Below, piece by piece: positions 44,337 through 57,104 of a DNA stretch of 64,000 nt. Position 1 is the first letter of the stretch. Each line of letters opens with the position of its first letter. Origin of the DNA: Diphasiastrum complanatum (Eukaryota > Streptophyta > Lycopodiopsida > Lycopodiales > Lycopodiaceae); NCBI GenBank assembly GCA_029204225.1, contig MU831993.1, positions 28,868 to 92,867 of the forward strand. Direction: 5' to 3'. The notes under the pieces are model-generated. The model saw only the letters and a program-made list of their open reading frames with translations. It was not told the DNA's origin and did not search any database. The position numbers and the translations under genes were made by a program.

Positions 44337-46040
44337 TTAATGGTCTTGATCTAATGATTCAGACTCTACTTCTATCCTCTGAACTATCATGTCAGTGTTA
44401 GCCTTAGGCAAGTATACAAACCTTGGTTTAGACCATGGTTGTTGTGGCTGAGGACATTCAGCAATGATATGCCGTTCGCCTTTACAGTTAGCGCAGAGCG
44501 GCACGTATCCTACCGACCTTCTGGGTTCAAGGCAATCAGGCGAATAGTGACCCAGGCTCTGCAATCGTAGCACGAACCCTTTACTCTGGGTGGTGGAGTG
44601 GAATCTCGTGTCCCATCCCTACGCAAAATAGTGTACTGTTGACCAATACGTTATTTTAGTATAATGGTTTTTTGGTTAGTAGGAGTTACAGTATAAGCTA
44701 CCTCCTCATGATTATTAATCGGACAGAAGAATAATTCCTCTTCTATATAGTTAATCTGTAAACTGGGACAGTTGGTCTTAGAATGACCTTCCTTCCCACA
44801 AGCGGTACACCAAACATTGGCGTTAAGCTTCATTTTTTTTTGCTTGGCTTTAACATCAGACATTTGGACCTTCAAATCACTCATTTCTTTTGCTAACATC
44901 TCAACACTTTTCCTTAATGGATCCATCTTTTCAAATTTCTCCATTCTTTTCTTCCTATCTGAGTTCCTATTCTTGGATTTTCTATAAGAAGATTTTTCTT
45001 CTAATGAAGATGAATAAGATGAATACTCTGAAGATTTTTTCTCGTTCGCTGAATAAGATTTTGATTCAAACTCAGTAGATGATTCAAATTCTTCTGTACA
45101 TTTTGATTTATGCTTTTTACTACTTTTTCTTTGATTTCTCTGTCTACAAAAAATTTGAGAAGTTTCATAATTCTTGGCAGAGGCAATGATATCTTCCAAA
45201 GAAGTCATCAAACCCTGTCGACAATAACGATCCATTTTCTTAGGCAAACCACCCAAGAACTATTTATTTTGCATAGGAACCGGATATTGGGCTCCTAACT
45301 TTCCTATTAAATTTTTAACTCTACGAGTATATTTCCTAAGTGATTCCTTCGGCTTTTTCTCAACGGATTTAAGCTGAGCCAAAAGTTAGTGGAATATCCT
45401 ATCTCCCTAAATTGTTTAAGGAATGTTGTTTTTAAGGCATTCAAAGTATTAATCGTTTCTGGTACTAATTGAATGTACCAAGTCCTAGCCTGCTTTCGCA
45501 GAAGACCTGGCAAAATTCTAACTTTGTCCTCATCCGTATGTTCTTTGTTTGCTATGGTAATGGATTCAAACTGCGATAAATAACTATCTGCATCTTCAGA
45601 TAATGATCCCTTAAAGAAATCGTATTTGATTTTTGTAGATGTGGGTGACGCTGGATTAGCCATATTATCAGATGGTGGTGAACTAGGTGAACTTGGAGGA
45701 CTTGGAGGATCTAGAGGATCATAATCTAACTACGCTCAGATAATAGTTCTGAAGAAGAAGATTTTGATTCTAAACTTGGTTCGAAAATAAAATTAGACGA
45801 ATCTGATTCAGATGAATCAGTAGAACTTTGTGTTTCAACGGATCTTTCTTTGAATGAATCTACAAATGCTGTAGTATTGTTTAGAAGATCATTAAACGCT
45901 TTAGGTGTTAATCTTGCTCTAACTAGTGAGTTTTGCAAATTCTGCAAATACAAATCTCTAGATTTCCTATATGCTTCTAATTGTTGTGCACGCTCTAAAC
46001 ATTTCTGTTGAATAGTTGCTTGAGAGTATGTTCTTGGCAT
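44337..46040 (-). pseudogene. gypsy gag with several zinc knuckles
   Basis: The ATG at 46040 starts MPRTYSQATIQQ with a Ser-rich acidic region (45726-46040). The Gag core is at 45307-45663 (FKGSLSEDADSYLSQFESI, ARTWYIQLVPETINTLNAL). A Lys/Ser-rich segment and knuckle CTACGKEGHSKTNC lie at 44651-45256, and further CCHC motifs (HYSPDC end of one, CANCKGERHIIAEC) at 44337-44573. Frames break near 45700, 45280 and 44600. The 43963-44336 stretch is the degenerate linker to the protease. Confidence 0.78.
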
Positions 46041-46104
46041 GCATTACATGAGAAAGATTCGTAGACGTAATACACTTAAAAATATTGCAAAAGATAAAAT
46101 TCAT

Positions 46105-46123
46105 CTCTTCGGTAACGGCGCCA
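46105..46123 (-). other. primer-binding site of the gypsy element (Asp tRNA)
   Basis: The minus strand begins TGGCGCCGTTACC, matching the 3' end of tRNA-Asp apart from G-to-A at one position. An LTR should start at about 46126 (TGATGTGG). Confidence 0.75.
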
Positions 46124-46125
46124 AA

Positions 46126-46734
46126 TGATGTGGTGGCCTAGTCGTTATAGATTTTCACAAAATCAATGAATTAAGTAGTATAAAAGGTCTGATCATTCCC
46201 CAAGAGAGAGAATAATCTCATCTTTTATCCAAAGATATTTGGGTAAATTGGCATCCAGGAACACCAATGATGAAATGATTTGGTCAAGGTCTGTGGGTGT
46301 AAAGATTACTTTATCTTTCAGGCTCTTCGGGTATCAGATAAGCAATCAGATCAGACAACAACTAGCAAATAGATTCATCAGACAGAATCACATTGGATAA
46401 AGATTCTTCTTAATCAAGCATAGAGAATTAGTTCTTATCGCAGGAAGCAAACAAAATAGAGCATTAAACAAACTCATTATCTGAACACATAGCTCATTCA
46501 GAATTGAAAGAATTCTGCTAAAGGTTATGCTTAACAGCTTCGGCTAATTCCCTGCACACATTAGTTAGAATTGTTGTTTGCTGGTGACGCCTGAAAATCC
46601 GTGTTAGAGTGGCTGAAATTCAGTAAAACGTGAGAAATGTGTGTGATGCAAACAGAACAGTGAGTACATGATGCATTGTTTGAGATACTTGTAAAATTAT
46701 TGATCTTCCATCAAAGATACAAAATGTTACTGTT
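46126..46734 (-). repeat. probable 5' LTR of the gypsy element, extent unclear
   Basis: Non-coding sequence right of the primer site. No partner LTR exists in the window, so the right boundary cannot be fixed. A copia fragment begins at 46735. Confidence 0.4.
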
Positions 46735-46865
46735 TGCAAATGGGTCTTTAAGATCAAGCTTAATCAAGATGGTAGTGTGAACAATTATAAAACAAGACTA
46801 GTTGCCAAGGGATATGCTCAATTCAAGGGGATTGACTATGACGAAACACTTGATTTTGTCATAGT
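46735..46865 (+). pseudogene. copia reverse-transcriptase fragment (N-terminal block)
   Basis: A 43-codon open run reads [38 protein letters not shown], the opening block of copia RT. It ends shortly after at LDFVI. No other copia sequence adjoins it; 46870-47240 holds nothing recognised. Confidence 0.82.
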
Positions 46866-47239
46866 CTATGGTGGTGATTTCATCAACTCACATGCTTTTA
46901 GTATTTTATTGCCTTTGCAGCATTTGTTAAAAAATGAGAATTTTCTTGGAACATGAAGCCGTACATCTATCTTCACCGACATTATCTCCAAAAAAATGGG
47001 ATTGAAGTCAAACTATGTCTATTCTTTTCACTTACTTGACCATAAATGAGACTCTATTTTGGCTAAATAACAATCATTTGAAAGCATTGCAAGAATCAAT
47101 TTCATTCAGAATTGCAATAATCAATTTTTATTCAGAATTACAAGAGTCAATTTCATGCGACAACATCTTGCAATTCATCTCCTCTTAGATGATTTTCATC
47201 ATCACTCTCACTTTCAAAAATTCTCATCATCCTGACTAT

Positions 47240-50200
47240 TAGAATTTCTATTCTCACCATCTATGGAAGTGGGTGCTTCAAGTATGGTTTGACAATTTAT
47301 TACATCTCAAGGTAGCTCAATCTCATAGTTAAAATGAAGGTTTTCCATTTCATTCTCAACATTTGCACCCTCAAATACTTGTCGTGAATGCGGTTCAACT
47401 TGAGCTACAAACCACCATATCTTGTTTAGTCGATCTGGTTGAAAAAACACCTGCAAAAATCACTATTTTAGAACATATCGAAAACTCAAATACTGAAGTC
47501 ACTTGCAATAAAATGCAAAACATCATAGCATAGCATGTGTACCTGCTCACAGTGACGAGGCAACACCAATGTGTCACAGGACTCCATGCTCAATGTTTTT
47601 GATGAATCAATCGCAAAAAATCCACTTGGATCTGATTTTACGGCTGCATTTGGCCCTCTACAAACTACCTTGAACCATTTCACATCAAATAAAAAATAGT
47701 GTCCACTTTCACCAAATGACACATCATAAATATTTTGTATAGTTCCTACGTATTCTATATATCTGAGATGGGATTCCGATCTCGTGCACTGCCTTTGACT
47801 TTCTTGTTGGAAAGATGCTATTACACCACAATCATGTGTGCGTCTCTTGTTATCAATCCTTTCAACACGAAAGTGGAAACCAAAAGCCCATATAGCATTA
47901 TACATTTTGCACTGCCACATGACAAACATGAATCTCATAAATAATCACTGTGAATGAACATGGTGTTTTAAAATGATTAAACAAATATTGTTATAAACAA
48001 GAATGTTCTAATAATAAAGTATCTAAAGAATAATAATTTTCATTCGCATCCTCTTGCAAAGTCCCATTCTGCGTTTGATATTTTTGTCCCTCTTTTGTTG
48101 CTTTTTGTAGTGTGTCATGCATCCACTCTATAGTGCAGTGCTTGGGCAATGGCTCAAGATCATGTGAACTTGAGGCCATGTGTCTACCACTATTCTGTCG
48201 TTGGCGCTTTCTAGACAAGGCCCTCTCTTTTTTTTCTTCTTCATATAGGTCTAACCATTTATCCATAACTCCACAATTATAAAGCATGAATGTAGAATTT
48301 TTTTTTCGTTGGAAGGGTGCCAACCTATGGACCTTTCCCATCCCTTGAGGTTTTTCACTAGTGACCTCTTCGGCTTCCTCATCATGCCACAATAGTGGAG
48401 CAGATGGATGTAATTGGTGCAAATTTCAGTAACATAAAAGAGAGATTCATGTACTAACCATCCCTCTGACATGCTACCTTCAGGCCTTGTCTTTTGACGC
48501 ACAAAATCTTTTAAGACTTTCATGTACCTTTCCATAAAGAACATCCACCTAAAAAGTCACAAATGGTTAAAAATAAGTGTTTTATTTGATGAGTTCATGT
48601 ATCAATTGATTTAGTTTAAATACACATGCAAAAGATAATTTATGCACTTATACCTAGTGTGCACTGGACCAGCAATAGAAACTTCTTCAACCAAGTGCAC
48701 GAATAAATGCACTTGTGAGTCCATGATGGAAGTCGAAAAATATCTCTCAAAAATGCACACAATATCCACCATATCCTCATGTCTCTTGCGAAGATCCAGC
48801 TCACGGATTTCTTTTGAACACATCCATCTGCAACATATTCAATCCATTTTATGTCTACTTGAATTTCCAATCAATAAATACTAAATAAAAAAATGCACCA
48901 AGTACATGTAAATACCTGACAATGATTGATAGTTTGTATATGGTCTCACAAATATCTTTTGACAAGCACTCACGAATTTGCAATGGATAGATGAATTGAA
49001 TCATCTTTAGCCAATCATGAGATTTGAGACATTGCAACTTTCCATCCACTGTGAATGATGACCGTAGAGAATGGGCAAAACCAGTTGTTGTTCTAATGTC
49101 ATGAATAATGGAGCGCACATGGTTAAGCTCCTCCTTAGTGAATGTCCAAGGTACTTTTGGAGCATGATCTTCACCATCCTTTATCCAATATTCTTTTTTG
49201 GTGTTTGATTCTTAGTAGATCGTGCCTTGAAGCAATGGTATCTTTTTCACCAATCAAGTGTTTCCAAATAGATTCACCCACATTTTTAAATATGTGCATA
49301 AGATCAAGTAGGTGATTAATCAAAAGGTTATTCCAATATTCCAAACGATGAAATATAGATAATCTTTTCATACCATTGATTGGCTTTGCTTGAGATTCCT
49401 TCCATCCTCTTTGGAGACATCTCTCTCTCAACACTTCCTCCAAAACCTCTTCTATGAGTGTCTCTAAATGGATGGCCTTCATGCAAGTATTTATGATGAT
49501 TTTCATAAACCACTTTTTTGAGACTAAAAGAGTATCTTCCCACAAGACTTGGCCCGCACAAAAAATAAGCATTTTTTCCAACCATTTGAAAGCCTGCCCA
49601 ACAAATGGATACTATCAATCACTATTAAAAAAAGTATATGTCAAAGAATAATTATAGTCAATAATTGTATGTAACTGTAAACAAACTCCTATGTACACAA
49701 GATAAACATTGTTTGAATGATTACCTGAGCATTCACCTAATCCTGGATAGTCATGCATTGTCCACATTACAATGGCATGTAGTGTAAACTCCCTCTCATG
49801 TAAGAGACACGAAATGTCATATGCTTTTATCCCCTTCCACAAATCTTCCAACTCGTCAATAGCGGCTCAAGATACACATCCATGTTCTTAACCTTGCGTT
49901 GGCCAGGAATTAAAAGTGCCAACATAATGTGTCCCTTTTTTGTACTCAACCAAGGAGGAAAATTATAATTTACCAAGCAAATAGGCCAAATGGACCACAT
50001 AGTTGCTCGTACACCAAAGGGGTTCACACCATCTGTTGCAAGACCAAATCTCACATTTCTTGACTCATTGGCAAAGCTTGGATACTCTTTGTTGATGTGT
50101 TTCCATGCAAGTGAATCTGAAGGTACCCTCATCATCCCATCCGTAGAGGTATGGTGTGCATGCCAGTCCATAAGTTGTGCTAGAGATTTACAATGAAATA

Positions 50201-50528
50201 AACGTTGCAATCGTAGAATTACTAGAAAATGTCATAAAACTTTGCACGGAATGGTTGCCCCTTGCAAATCATCTCTATATCAAGGAGTATCACAAATGGG
50301 ACATTTCTTGATATCATCCAACATGTCTCCCATGACTTCAAATTCATCATTCATTGGAAGCTCATTTTCATCGTTGGAACTTGTTTGCGAAGAAGTATAT
50401 AGAGATTTGAAGACATGGATTGAATCACAAGGCATTGATGAACTAATTATATCATGCAAGGGGTCATCATCAACAAGAGCATCATCTAGGGCCAATGATG
50501 ATCCAAATGGTTTGTAATTATCTACCAA
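47240..50528 (-). pseudogene. CACTA (En/Spm) transposase TNP2, decayed, multi-exon
   Basis: Domains in order on the minus strand: N-terminal acidic part with a CPICDTP end (50280-50528), Transposase_21 core (49827-50210: LMDWHAHHTSTDGMMRVPSDS, RNVRFGLATDGVNPFG, WPICLVNYNFPPWL, LLIPGQRKVKNMDVYLEPLL), continuing at 49171-49581 and 48855-49118 (KSHDWLKMIQFIYPLQIREC), DUF4218 (48251-48823: FMERYMKVLKDFVRQKTRPEG), and DUF4216 (47486-47938: RVERIDNKRRTHDCGVI, YFLFDVKWFKV) plus a last exon (about 47240-47455). Several frames are broken. It would be the transposase of a cut-and-paste CACTA element; terminal CACTA repeats were not found. Confidence 0.85.
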
Positions 50529-50739
50529 TGCAAAGTATAAATTATGTGTATTATGATCTTTTCAATATCATAATACACATAATAAAGTCAATAAAGATGT
50601 ACATCAATTTCAAGTTCCAATGTAACGTGCCAATGTAAAGGCCAATGCAAAGTAGATATTATGTGTATTATGATCTTCTCAAGATCAGTTTTGCTTAATC
50701 TAAAGTACTTACTTCGTGTCTCATACTTAGTTCAAAAAA

Positions 50740-51240
50740 ACTACCATACTTGTAAGTTCAAGGTGGAGGTCTTTTTGCAGAAGAATCGTGGAACATAGTT
50801 GAAAAGCACTAAGATCATAGATGCAACTATCATTACCAAGTGGAGATAGTGAGATGTGAAGGATTTTGCCTTAATCACTCTCAATATTGATGATGCTTAG
50901 AGTAACCATACTATATCAGCTCAGATAGCCAAGGATGGTTGGGACATACTGGCTACACTCTATGATATTAGAGATGTAATCTCCAAGCTTTAATTGAAGA
51001 AGAAATTCTTCATACTCGTAATGTCTAAATCTAACTTTATTTTGCCCCACTTTGAAAAGTTCAAAATCTTATGAGCAAATGACTTCAACTAGATCAGTCA
51101 TATTTGATTATGATGTCGTTATGACTCTATTATCGAGCCTATCGGAAGCATATGAGAATTGGATCATGGTGAATTTTACTGAACAAGGCCTCACTCTTAA
51201 TAGAGTAACCTCTATACTATTTCAATAAGGGGTTAGAATA
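50740..51240 (+). pseudogene. copia gag fragment
   Basis: With several stops, the plus strand reads as copia Gag: KDFALITLNIDDA, AKDGWDILATLYD and DYDVVMTLLSSLSEAYENWI. It is followed on the opposite strand by a copia RT fragment, so at least two insertions or a rearrangement are involved. Confidence 0.72.
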
Positions 51241-51394
51241 ATTATCTTCTAATTCAGGCTCAGAATATTAAGCTTTGTATTATAATTTGATACCTGAATT
51301 AATAGGAGAATGTATAAGCTTGCAATTCATGAAATCAAATTATGAAAGCATATTAAATCTACCTCTACTGAGTGATGTAGAGTAGCTTCTTCTT

Positions 51395-51905
51395 TCAATC
51401 TCTATGAATTTGAATCTCGAGACAATAGTGAACTTCTCCAAAGTCTATCATTTCAAATTCTTGAAACAACATCCTTTTGGCATTGTTTATCAGATTGATC
51501 TTATTGCTGAACAACAAAGTATCATCCACATAGTGTGACGATGATAAATGATTCTTGAATGGCCTTGAAGTAAACATTGCAATCTGTACTAGAGCTTGGT
51601 GTGAATCCTTGTTGGGTAAGGGAATGAGTTGATTCTTTGAAATCGAGCTCTTGAAGATTTTTTTAAGCCATACAAGGTCTTGTGGATTTGCAGACTTGAT
51701 CCTCTTTGCCATTAAGTACATAACCTTTTGGTTGGATTATGTAAATGTCTTCTTCAATAACTCCATTGAGGAATGTTGTTTGTACATCTAATTGATGTAC
51801 CTCAAGATTGGATGCAACATCAAATGATAGCAACAATCTGATCATTGGGCTGAAATTTTTGAAATAATCGATATTGAAAATGTGTGAAAATTCCCTTGCC
51901 ACCAA
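51395..51905 (-). pseudogene. copia reverse-transcriptase fragment
   Basis: Minus-strand blocks VAREFSHIFNIDYFKNFSP, LEVHQLDVQTTFLNGVIEED, then YVDDTLLFSNKINLI and FGEVHYCLEIQIHRD. Two frames are used with a break near 51660-51720. The catalytic VDD is intact but the fragment lacks gag, integrase and RNase H. Confidence 0.82.
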
Positions 51906-52154
51906 TCGAGCATTCCTTCAGTCGATGCTATCCATCTACCTTATAGTTCATCTTGAATATCCAATTACAATCAATGATCTTTCTGCTTGCAAGCAACTTA
52001 GTGACAATCCAAGTGCTATTTTTGATCAAAGAGTTTTATTCTTTATCCATGGCTTCCTTCGAAAAGTCAGAATCAAGGTGCATGAGTGCTTCATCCATCA
52101 CAACAACACCCGCTATGATTTGCAACGTGAATCACGAGCTTAATTTTTTTTAAT

Positions 52155-52560
52155 TCGTTGCGGACGTCAGAAAAACACGTCGCAATAAGGTCATTGGATT
52201 TCGACGTCCTTAAAACACGTCGCAATCCAACACACATAACTTGCCGGAATCCGAAACAACAGTTCTCGGTGGATGAGGACGAATCCAACGCGTATGTCAC
52301 AATCCGACGTCCAAAGACGTCGCTTGTGATCCAATGTGGATGTAGGAATGCGATGTTAAAAAACAACGTCAGAATCCGACGTCTGTAAATCCAGAATGAT
52401 CCCAAAAATAGTCTGATGTCCAACGTCCATCCAACGTATACTTTAATGTCGGATTTCGACGTCCCCAAAACACGTCGGAGGCCGACGTCCGTTAACAAAA
52501 TGATAAAAAAAAAAGGTCCGACATGTTTGGATGTCGGATTGCGACGTTTCTGATTAGGTA
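52155..52560. repeat. GACGTC-rich array, CACTA subterminal-type repeats
   Basis: About thirteen ACGTC/GACGT motifs in 400 bp, mostly in the contexts (T)(C)CGACGTCC and AACACGTCGC, in both orientations. Arrays of a short motif near each end are a hallmark of CACTA elements and serve as binding sites for their accessory protein. The array lies between two oppositely oriented CACTA transposase copies. Confidence 0.6.
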
Positions 52561-53239
52561 AAAAAAAAATGCATAAAAAACAACGCACGCATTTTTATCG
52601 AGCTGTTCTTGGAGAAGCGATATTCATCATGGATTGTTTTTGAAACAGTATTTTTGAGTTGCATTCAACATTTGGATCAAATAACAAGCTAAGCATGAGG
52701 TACTTTTCATTTCTAAATTACTTAATGCACATAGACTACTTTTCATTCCTATATTTTATTGCATTACTTCATGTGCATTATGAATGACAATACTTTATTG
52801 CATTGCTATATGAATGACAATACTTTGTATATGATATTGATTCTTGTTTTGGAATCTGAGATTGCACATGATTTAGAATTCTTAGTTAGTTATTACGTCA
52901 ATCCACATCTCGAAATTCAACATTGTAAGTTTTGAAAAAAAAACATTGCACATATAAAAGCAATGGCAATATAGCACGATCATTTGCAATAATAATATAT
53001 TCATAATACCAATCAATGTATTACAAAATTGGTGCTTTAACTGTGCATGAGTACTCTCTCTATATTTTACATCAACTAAAGCTTATAAACCTAATCAACT
53101 CGTCGTCGTTGTGACGTTCAGTCTGCATGAACACAAGCAAACAAACTACATTAATATTTAATGCTCGATCGTACTAAATTAAATAAAATTAGTGTCAATC
53201 CAAACCACATTGGTATGAATACAAAAACTAGTACTAACA
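52561..53239. other. interval without recognised genes
   Basis: AT-rich sequence between the GACGTC array and the minus-strand reading frame. No terminal repeat could be defined. Confidence 0.4.
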
Positions 53240-54088
53240 TTTGGAGGATGACCCTCGCTCTTTAGTTTGTCGACTAATGCAGTCTCGTATGATTCCCTGA
53301 AAGCAAAGTCGTACTCCTCCTTAGTTGGCAGATGTCCGTAGTTCGCCAACTATCCATGCATTCAATTTAAGTTGAAATTAATTTAGGGCTAGGTTGGAGC
53401 AACTAGTCATAATGCATATTAAAAAATAAAAGCATATGAAATCAAAGATAAACTATAGGAGTAATTTAGGTTCACTTACCATGCATGCTTGCAATCCCGC
53501 CTTTCTACTCGATCCCAACCTAGGATCCTATCCCATGCATCCTAGCGGCCGAGACATCTTTCTGAATCTTGTATTTATCTGGTGTTTGTTCATCCGCTTT
53601 TACACAGTTCCAATCACTTCTTGAACACTAGGAGGGCTTGTATTTCCCGTCCCTATAAGCTCGTCATGTTGTATCACGATGATGCCTAATCCATAAGCTC
53701 ATATGCTTATGAATTTCCTTCTCATTGAATTTCTCTTCTTGCTAGAATTCGTCACGAAGGGTACCAACCACTGTCGTTTATCGACGACAGATTGTTCTGA
53801 CCATTTATTAGACAATATGTCGTCAAAATGACGTTGGCATAAAGAATAGAGCCAGTCCAAAACCACCCTCTCTTTTCTGTTGGCAATTATGTTACCTTCA
53901 GAATCCACATCGTAATGAGGATTTGTGGATGACTCTTCGGTAGGGGCGGGAGCCACGATCGCTTGTGAGGAACCACGCTCATCTTGGCTAAGCATACCTT
54001 GCAATTGTGCTTTCTACTCAGGAGTTAATGATGCATAAATAGTTGAGAAATAGTCTCCTGAGCTTTCACCACTGCCTGACCCCGACAT
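53240..54088 (-). pseudogene. transposon-type protein of unknown function (possible CACTA second gene)
   Basis: The ATG at 54088 starts MSGSGSGESSGDYFSTIYA with an in-frame TAG after about 24 codons. The frame continues with MLSQDERGSSQAIVAPAPTE and LDWLYSLCQRHFDDILSNKW to 53699. A second exon-like stretch (about 53240-53350) reads LPTKEEYDFAFRESYETALV. Short plant-transposon proteins with acidic Ser-rich starts often accompany CACTA transposases (TnpA or Transposase_24 type), but no diagnostic motif proves it. Confidence 0.45.
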
Positions 54089-54589
54089 AATTACGACATT
54101 CATAAACATACAATACATTACAATAAACCCTAATATATGGAAATGAAGTAGAAAAGAAAATCGACTACTAAAATTTTAATGCATATTGGAGTGGGACTTT
54201 CATACTTGTGATAACAAAAGAAAAGATAGATATGCGTTTTGAGCTTGCACCAAGATGCAAAAGAATCATATGCGCGACAACATATAAGAATAGTACTATA
54301 TAGAAATTAAAACATGAGAATCATACAATAATTGGAAGATAAAAACCATGCTATCTAAATATCGAAAGATACGAATCATGCTATCTAAATATCGAAAGAT
54401 AAGAACCAATGTATTGTTTTAAAAAAAAAAATGATTAATTTTATGTTATTTATGTTTTGAACTTGTGCATATATGCAGTTTATCACATAAAGACTTTGTT
54501 ATTATAAGTTAAACTTTATTATTACATGACCTCAACTATTGTGCTAAAGTGACACTTACTTGATTTTTGTTTCTTGTAGATAAATCATT

Positions 54590-57092
54590 TTCAAAATAGA
54601 ATATGGTGCACATGCGTCAAGTGTGATGGACAAAAGATGCAGGAAAGACGCATTGTTGAAAATCATTTATGGAAGTTTGGACAAAAAGAAGAAGGTCAAC
54701 CATCGAATTTGGAAGACGTTGAGATTTGTTAGCTTTATATGATTGTTTTATAAAGTGTCACGAAAAGTGTTACGACATTTTTTAATTATCCCACGATTGC
54801 AACGTTTATTTCAATGTAAATCTTTGGCACAACTAATGGATTGGCATGTCAAAAGTCGATCTACGGATGATGTGATGCGAGTATCAAGTGACTCACCTCT
54901 AATGTACTATCAATCTTGCAGGTGGATTTTCTCAAAAGAAATAAAAAATGCTGAATTGGATTCTATGAAGATCCAAATGACCGAAATGGTATGTTTATTG
55001 GAAAGAGATTTTTTAACTTTCTTTTTGGATATACAAGTTCATCTTCTAGTGCATTTGGTTAAAGAAGTATCAATTGCAGGACCTGTGCACACGAGATGAT
55101 GTTCTACCTTGAGCCCTTTATGAAAGTTTTGAAGGGCTTTGTGAGACAAAAGGCAAGGCCAGAAGGTAGCATTGCAAAAAGTTGGCTTGTACAAGAATCT
55201 TTGTTTTATATCACCGAAATAATCTCACAATTGCATCCTGCAAGTCCAAAAATGTGGTGTGAAGAAGAAGATAAACATGTTAAGGGTGAAGTACCACAAG
55301 GAATTGGTGTGCAAAAGAGACTTTCACCTCAATTAGTAGAGGGACACGTTCATATTATATAATTGTGGACAAATGGAAAAGTGGATTTCAAGGTATGAAG
55401 AAGCCAAAAAGGAAAGAAACATAAAATTGAAACAAAAAAGAAATATCAATCGAAGAAGAAGGAGGGCATTGGAGCACGACGAACCTTTGGAGCCTTTACC
55501 TTCAAAATGCTCTCGTGAATGGGTTTTTAATACGATGCTAAAAACATCCAAAAACGGAAAAAAAGCGACTGAATTAGAATGGGAATTTGTTCGTGGATGT
55601 GGATGGAAGGTTAGCGTAATATTGTTTTTGTGAAGTTTTGTTTTTGTACTACTCAATATATGAATAGTATTTCTAATTATACACATTTGTTTTTTTTTTT
55701 TTTTTGTGTTTTAGTATATATCATACACTACCATGTGGGCATATGGACACCGTTACCGTGTTGAGAGAGTTGACAACAAGCGACGTACATATGATTGTGA
55801 TACAATAGCCAACTTTCAACAAGAGAGTTGTTCTAATGCAAGGGACCCTAATGTCATTTCGGACGACCTAGACTATGTCGACACATTGCAACATATTTAT
55901 GAAGTCGATTACGAGACTAACGACAAATACTTTATTTTTGACGTAAGTCATCTATCGTGGAAGCAATACCATGATTAGAAATGATAACTCAAAGGTTTTT
56001 CAAATCAACTTAACAAAATATATATCGATGGACTCTCATAGCACTTTAGTATTGCCACGACATTGCGAACAAGTGAGACTCTAAAATTCCAATATAATAT
56101 TTGCAATCCAATTATTTATGTATCAATCTTATAAGACTAACTTGTGAAAATTGTCAACATTTCCTAGCTAGTTTGAGGCCTAAATTGGCTAAAATTGTAA
56201 ATAGTTTTGGTTCTGGAGTTTCACACGTGTGAACCAGGCCACAATGTTTTTATTTACTGTATTTTTTCAGTATGATGAAGTGTCAAACTTCATACCCTTC
56301 AAAATGAGACCATTTTGATGTATTTTGGTCATATAAGCCATTTTTAGCTATTTTTCCTATATAGGGAATATCTAGGGTCAAGTACCTTCTAGAGAGAGGA
56401 GAGAGAGTCATCTTCCTCATCCATAAATAGTAGGGAAGTCGTGGAGAACAGGTTGGAGAAACCTTTTGTATGCTTCATTGAGATCAATAGATCATTGTCA
56501 TTGTTTCTTCCTCCATTGAGAGCATTGTTGTGTGTATTGTCTTCAAGCTATTGTGTATGATCTTAGGTGCTTTCCAAAAGTGATAGGCTGATGTATTATG
56601 GACTGTATAATGTTATTTTGGGCCGCACTTGATGTTTATGGAAGTTTCCATTTGTGATAAATGCTTTTTGATCAAGTTCTTTGCATTCTAGGTAGCATAG
56701 AATGTGTTGCCAATTCCTAGCTTATGTAGTTTGGAGTGCAAGCATTCAAGCCAATGATCTTGGAGTTTAGATCCACTCAGGATCTGTATTTTTCACATAA
56801 CTTATTTTTTTTAATTCTTTGGCAGATTATATTCCATCTAGATCGAATAGACCCAAGATGGTGGTATGTGATCCAACTTCATGCAAGAAAACGATGTGTG
56901 TTTGAAAGAAAAAATATTGTCAAATTGGATACACACGACGAACTACCACCCAATTTTGGCGACATTTTGGAAGAACCTGAACCACTCATCCAAACTCCAA
57001 ATGATGTCGAAATGATGGGAGAAGAAGGTACAAATGGAAATAGTCAAACTATCGAGAGAGTCTCGACAGTCACACTATTGAATGACTATTGA
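54590..57092 (+). pseudogene. second CACTA transposase copy, internally deleted
   Basis: The N-terminal association domain is near 54595-54730 (WCTCVKCDGQKMQERRIVEN). Transposase_21 starts at 54743 (LQRLFQCKSLAQLMDWHVKS, DDVMRVSSDS) and then jumps directly into DUF4218 (LERDFLTFFLDIQVHLLVHL, 55096-55362 FMKVLKGFVRQKARPEG), so most of the core is deleted. DUF4216 follows at 55733-55978 (HRYRVERVDNKRRTYDC) and the last exon at about 56825-57092 (DRIDPRWWYVIQLHARKRC). It is colinear with 47240-50528 but inverted. It is a deletion derivative that cannot make active transposase. Confidence 0.82.
56090..56810 (+). other. enlarged last intron of the CACTA copy, probably with an insertion
   Basis: In the other copy this intron is about 110 bp; here about 750 bp lie between GCGAACAAG (about 56073) and the acceptor TTTGGCAG (about 56824). 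Within it, GAGATCAATAGATCATTGTCATT and TAGAGAGAGGAGAGAG recall LTR sequence. Boundaries were not resolved. Confidence 0.4.
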
Positions 57093-57104
57093 TTATCAAC
57101 TATC

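Larger units (their letters stand above)
40136..46125 (-). mobile_element. Ty3/gypsy element with Asp-tRNA primer site (degenerate)
   Basis: Minus-strand order gag, two retropepsins, RT, RNase H, integrase is the Ty3/gypsy order. A primer-binding site beginning TGGCGCCGTTACC (46105-46123) matches the 3' end of Asp tRNA, as used by the Tat/Athila group of plant gypsy elements. The integrase end is cut at 40136 where it meets the LARD copy, so the 3' LTR is missing. Frames are broken in every domain. Confidence 0.85.

Noticed and set aside
40136-46125. Endogenous caulimovirus-like (pararetroviral) origin
   Set aside because: An integrase with H2C2 zinc motif and DDE core is present and the gene order is Ty3/gypsy.
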